Of a DNA stretch of 8,659 nucleotides, positions 6,367 to 8,659 are shown one piece after another (the stretch's first letter is position 1; every line of letters starts with the position of its first letter). The stretch comes from CBDUQI01 sp965369325. Lineage in GTDB: Bacteria > Pseudomonadota > Gammaproteobacteria > Steroidobacterales > JBCBZW01. Below the pieces are notes generated by a model, which was given only the letters and a program-made list of their open reading frames with translations, was not told the DNA's origin and did no database searches. The translations under genes and the position numbers were made by a program. The stretch lies in the NCBI GenBank assembly GCA_965369325.1, contig CBDUQI010000234.1, positions 1 through 8,659 of the forward strand. Reading direction: 5' to 3'.

Positions 6367-7596
6367 ATGGCCGAACACGGACGCGAATTTGACCTCATCC
6401 TCTGGGGCAGCTCAGGCTTTACCGGTCGGCTGGTGGCGGAGTATCTGTTGCGCCAATACGGTGCCAACGGTGATGTACGCTGGGCGATGGGCGGGCGCAA
6501 CGAGGCCAAGCTAACGCAGGTGCGTGATGAGTTGGGCGCACAAGCCGCCGAGGTTCCGCTGGTGATTGGTGACAGCCATGACAGCGCCTCGTTGCAGGCG
6601 ATGGCGGCGCGTGCGGCCGTTGTTTGCACCACGGTTGGGCCCTATGCTAAGTATGGCAACGAGCTGGTCGCAGCCTGTGTGGGCGAGGGCACGCACTATT
6701 GCGATCTTACCGGCGAGCCGCAGTTTATCCGCAAGACCATGGATGAGCACCTGCACGACGCCGCGGCAAGCGGTGCACGCATCGTGCACAGCTGCGGCTT
6801 CGATTCCATTCCCTCCGATATTGGTGTGCAATTTATTCAAGCGCAGGCGATGGAAAAATTCGGCCGCCCGGCCAGCCATGTGAAGTATCGGGTGCGCGCG
6901 TTTCGCGGCGGCTTCAGTGGCGGTACGGTCGATAGCATGATGACCATGATCGATCAGATCAAAGAAGACCCTTCTATCCGTAAGGTGCTGGGCCACCCGT
7001 ATTGCCTCAACCCGGAAGGGGAGCGCTCCGGCCCGGATCGGAGCGATCAAAAAACCGTTCTATGGGATGAGGATTTTGCCAGCTTTACGGCACCGTTCGT
7101 GATGGCAGGCATTAACACGCGCATCGTTCGGCGCAGTAACGCAGTGATGGGATATCCCTACGGCAAGGACATGCGCTATGACGAGGCCGTGCTCACCAAA
7201 AAGGGGCTGGCAGGCTGGACTTCCGCGTTTAGTTCCACCGTGGGCACTGCGGGCATGTTCATCGCAGGCTCCTCCAATATTGGTCGCAAAGCCATGTACG
7301 CCATGGGGGTGCCACGCCCGGGCCAGGGGCCGAATCAGCAACAACGGGAAACCGGCTACTTCAATATTATTCTGCTGGCCAAAATGGACGATGGAAATAC
7401 GCTGCGCGCGCGCGTGCGTGGGGATCGCGATCCGGGCTACGGCAGCACCTGCAAAATGCTGGGCGAAAGCGCGGTGTGTTTGGCGAAAGATGCGTTGTCG
7501 GTCGGCGGTGGCATCTGGACACCCGCCTCCGCGATGGGTGATGCGCTGCGTACGCGACTTGAGACCAACGCGGGCGTGACCTTTACCCTGGAGTGA
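6367..7596 (+). CDS. Saccharopine dehydrogenase-like NAD(P)-dependent oxidoreductase
   Basis: This 409-residue protein has an N-terminal Rossmann fold: DLILWGSSGFTGRLVAEYL holds the glycine-rich nucleotide loop (14-20), and AMGGRN (40-45) ends the second strand. Further motifs are TTVGPYAKYG (88-97), HYCDLTGE (110-117) and CGFDSIPSDIG (143-153). These define the group that includes human SCCPDH-like proteins and the mycobacterial trans-acting enoyl reductase Rv2953, and not true lysine-pathway saccharopine dehydrogenases. The C-terminal part keeps the PRPGQGP...RETGYF segment (316-332). The length is normal for the group. The substrate is unknown; a lipid or polyketide double bond is one possibility by homology. 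GAAGGA at 6355-6360 gives a good ribosome site for ATG 6367. It lies 54 bp after the MetX-like gene without an intervening terminator. Confidence 0.85.
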   Translation: MAEHGREFDLILWGSSGFTGRLVAEYLLRQYGANGDVRWAMGGRNEAKLTQVRDELGAQAAEVPLVIGDSHDSASLQAMAARAAVVCTTVGPYAKYGNELVAACVGEGTHYCDLTGEPQFIRKTMDEHLHDAAASGARIVHSCGFDSIPSDIGVQFIQAQAMEKFGRPASHVKYRVRAFRGGFSGGTVDSMMTMIDQIKEDPSIRKVLGHPYCLNPEGERSGPDRSDQKTVLWDEDFASFTAPFVMAGINTRIVRRSNAVMGYPYGKDMRYDEAVLTKKGLAGWTSAFSSTVGTAGMFIAGSSNIGRKAMYAMGVPRPGQGPNQQQRETGYFNIILLAKMDDGNTLRARVRGDRDPGYGSTCKMLGESAVCLAKDALSVGGGIWTPASAMGDALRTRLETNAGVTFTLE

Positions 7597-7610
7597 AGCG
7601 GTGGGGTGCG

Positions 7611-7628
7611 CGGCGTTGAGCAACGCCG
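7611..7628. terminator. Hairpin between convergent genes
   Basis: CGGCGTTG (7611-7618) and CAACGCCG (7621-7628) are perfect inverted arms. They form a 7-bp stem with a GAGC loop in the 39-bp gap between two genes that end toward each other. Neither side has a long T-run, so it is an imperfect terminator, but its place suggests a shared bidirectional 3' end. Confidence 0.6.
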
Positions 7629-7635
7629 AAGTAAA

Positions 7636-8484
7636 CTAGCGCTCCAGCATCAGCGCCGGATCGACCATCGCGCCATTGAGCGCGACGCCCCAGTGCAGAT
7701 GCGCCCCGGTTACCCGGCCGGTTGCCCCGACCGCGCCGATGAGTTGCCCCGCCTGCACCTGCTGCCCGGGCGCCACATCAAACCGACTAAGATGACAATA
7801 CATGGTGATCAGCCCGTGGCCGTGGTCAATCAGCAATGTATTGCCGTTAAAGAAGAACTCGCCCCGTTCGCTCACGACACCATCGGCTGGCGCAAGAATC
7901 CGGGTGCCGGAGGCGGCCGCGATGTCCATGCCGCTGTGCGGCTTGCGCGCCTGCCCATTGAGAATGCGGCGCGACCCAAACGTATCGCTCATCCGGCCTT
8001 GCACCGGTGATGCCAGTGCAAGGGTAGGTGCCGCGGCACTGCGCCACTGACCAAGCGCGTGATCGATCCGCTTGCGCTCTGCTGTAATTCGCTCCATGTC
8101 CTGCGCGTAAGGGTTCACCTTGCGGTCATCGGGGATAGTCAGACGTTGGGTGCGGTAGGGCTTGTTGTGCACGTCAAACATCAGGTGGAACGGTTGGCGG
8201 CCGGCGGCGTGCACGCGCAGCGGATGCTTACCCGTTGCGAGGCTGAGCGGCAGGCCCAGCACCGCCTGCCACACATTGGCCTGGGCAGGGTGCTTCGCGA
8301 TCATCACCTGCTGTTCGCCAAAAAAAGCCTCAGGCATTGGCGCACCGGCTTGTAGCGCGATGTCCAGGACGGCAATGCCGCCCGGGTAAGGGCTGTGAGC
8401 TGGGATCGCATGCGCGGCACCGGTTAGTACGAGCGTCGTCGCCAGCGTCATCGTGCACAGCAGTCCGCCGCGTGCTCGGATCAT
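7636..8484 (-). CDS. Secreted M23 family peptidoglycan endopeptidase
   Basis: This 282-residue protein has a Sec signal peptide (MIRARGG then a hydrophobic core, probable cleavage after AHA at residue 26). A beta-rich N-terminal domain (about 30-120, starting YPGGIAVLDI) precedes the C-terminal LytM/M23 domain (about 160-280). The zinc ligands are all present: His183 and Asp187 in HSGMD, and His264 in HLHWG. The second catalytic residues His231 (YCHLS) and His262 are also intact, so it should be an active metal-dependent cell wall hydrolase, unlike degenerate EnvC/NlpD activators. It has no coiled coil of the EnvC type. The start overlaps the xseA stop by ATGA. An AGGAA site 6 nt upstream (complement of 8491-8495) supports the start and translational coupling. 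Confidence 0.9.
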   Translation of the reverse strand: MIRARGGLLCTMTLATTLVLTGAAHAIPAHSPYPGGIAVLDIALQAGAPMPEAFFGEQQVMIAKHPAQANVWQAVLGLPLSLATGKHPLRVHAAGRQPFHLMFDVHNKPYRTQRLTIPDDRKVNPYAQDMERITAERKRIDHALGQWRSAAAPTLALASPVQGRMSDTFGSRRILNGQARKPHSGMDIAAASGTRILAPADGVVSERGEFFFNGNTLLIDHGHGLITMYCHLSRFDVAPGQQVQAGQLIGAVGATGRVTGAHLHWGVALNGAMVDPALMLER

Positions 8485-8659
8485 GTGGGTTTCCTGCTTG
8501 CGGGAATGGGGATGGGCGAAGCGTCGCTTCGTGTTTCGTCCGCCGGTTCCACCGTACCGGTAACGGTGGCCTGCACCTGCCCGCGGCCCAGCGCGGCGGT
8601 AATCTCCGTGCCGGGCTGCAACCCTTCTGTATCGCGTACGATGGTGCCATCGGTACGGC
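8481..8659 (-). CDS. xseA: Exodeoxyribonuclease VII large subunit, C-terminal end (partial)
   Basis: The final 58 codons are visible, running on the minus strand from 8657 to a TGA at 8483-8481; the rest lies beyond the window edge. The residues RTDGTIVRDTEGLQPGTEITAAL, then GRGQVQATVTG, match the C-terminal barrel-like segment of XseA (RGYAIL.D..G..V.....L..GD.L...L..G.....V). A short variable tail rich in Pro and Ser follows. XseA with XseB degrades single-stranded DNA to oligonucleotides. The gene overlaps the M23 peptidase start by 4 nt, so the two are very likely in one operon. The identification rests on a short fragment, supported by the usual proximity of xseA to the bamB-der region in gammaproteobacteria. 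Confidence 0.82.
   Translation of the reverse strand, partial: RTDGTIVRDTEGLQPGTEITAALGRGQVQATVTGTVEPADETRSDASPIPIPASRKPT

Noticed and set aside
7606..8010. Plus-strand open frame of 134 codons opposite the M23 gene
   Set aside because: It overlaps a well-supported minus-strand peptidase with an intact active site, and its translation shows no motif.
1..8659. tRNA or rRNA genes, CRISPR arrays, insertion sequences, prophage or defence genes
   Set aside because: No such structures or proteins were seen; nearly all bases are accounted for by housekeeping-type genes and short gaps.

Overview
This window looks like an ordinary, densely coded chromosomal region of a gammaproteobacterium. It has high GC, short intergenic gaps and no mobile or phage genes. 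The anchor is the yfgM-bamB-der order (usually preceded by hisS), and the 3' end of xseA lies on the opposite strand nearby, as in E. coli and Pseudomonas. The acyltransferase at 5188 most resembles proteins I associate with Xanthomonas and related lineages. This hints at a Xanthomonadales- or Nevskiales-like organism, but the sequence alone does not settle the taxon.

Left block (1-3414, + strand): the nearly complete yfgM (membrane TPR chaperone at the Sec translocon), bamB (outer-membrane lipoprotein of the beta-barrel assembly machine) and der (two-domain GTPase for 50S ribosome assembly). The gaps are 29 and 47 bp, so they probably form one transcript. A perfect 18-bp GC palindrome sits between bamB and der.

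Middle block (3415-5099, + strand): a 169-bp gap carries competing stem-loops and a candidate extended -10 promoter. It is followed by a DUF937 (YidB-like) protein, a strong 9-bp hairpin, and a membrane-anchored M48 zinc metalloprotease with a complete active site.

Right block (5100-7596, + strand): an alpha/beta-hydrolase-fold acyltransferase of the MetX family. Its motifs look more like the serine (or homoserine) O-succinyltransferase branch than classical homoserine acetyltransferase. Then comes a saccharopine-dehydrogenase-like Rossmann oxidoreductase of unknown substrate.

Convergent block (7597-8659, - strand): the 3' end of xseA (exonuclease VII large subunit) overlaps by ATGA the start of a secreted M23 peptidoglycan endopeptidase. 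A hairpin at 7611-7628 separates this operon from the oncoming + strand genes.

I found no convincing undescribed multigene system. The items most worth follow-up are the substrate of the MetX-like enzyme, its oxidoreductase neighbour, and the intergenic structures at 1919 and 3423.
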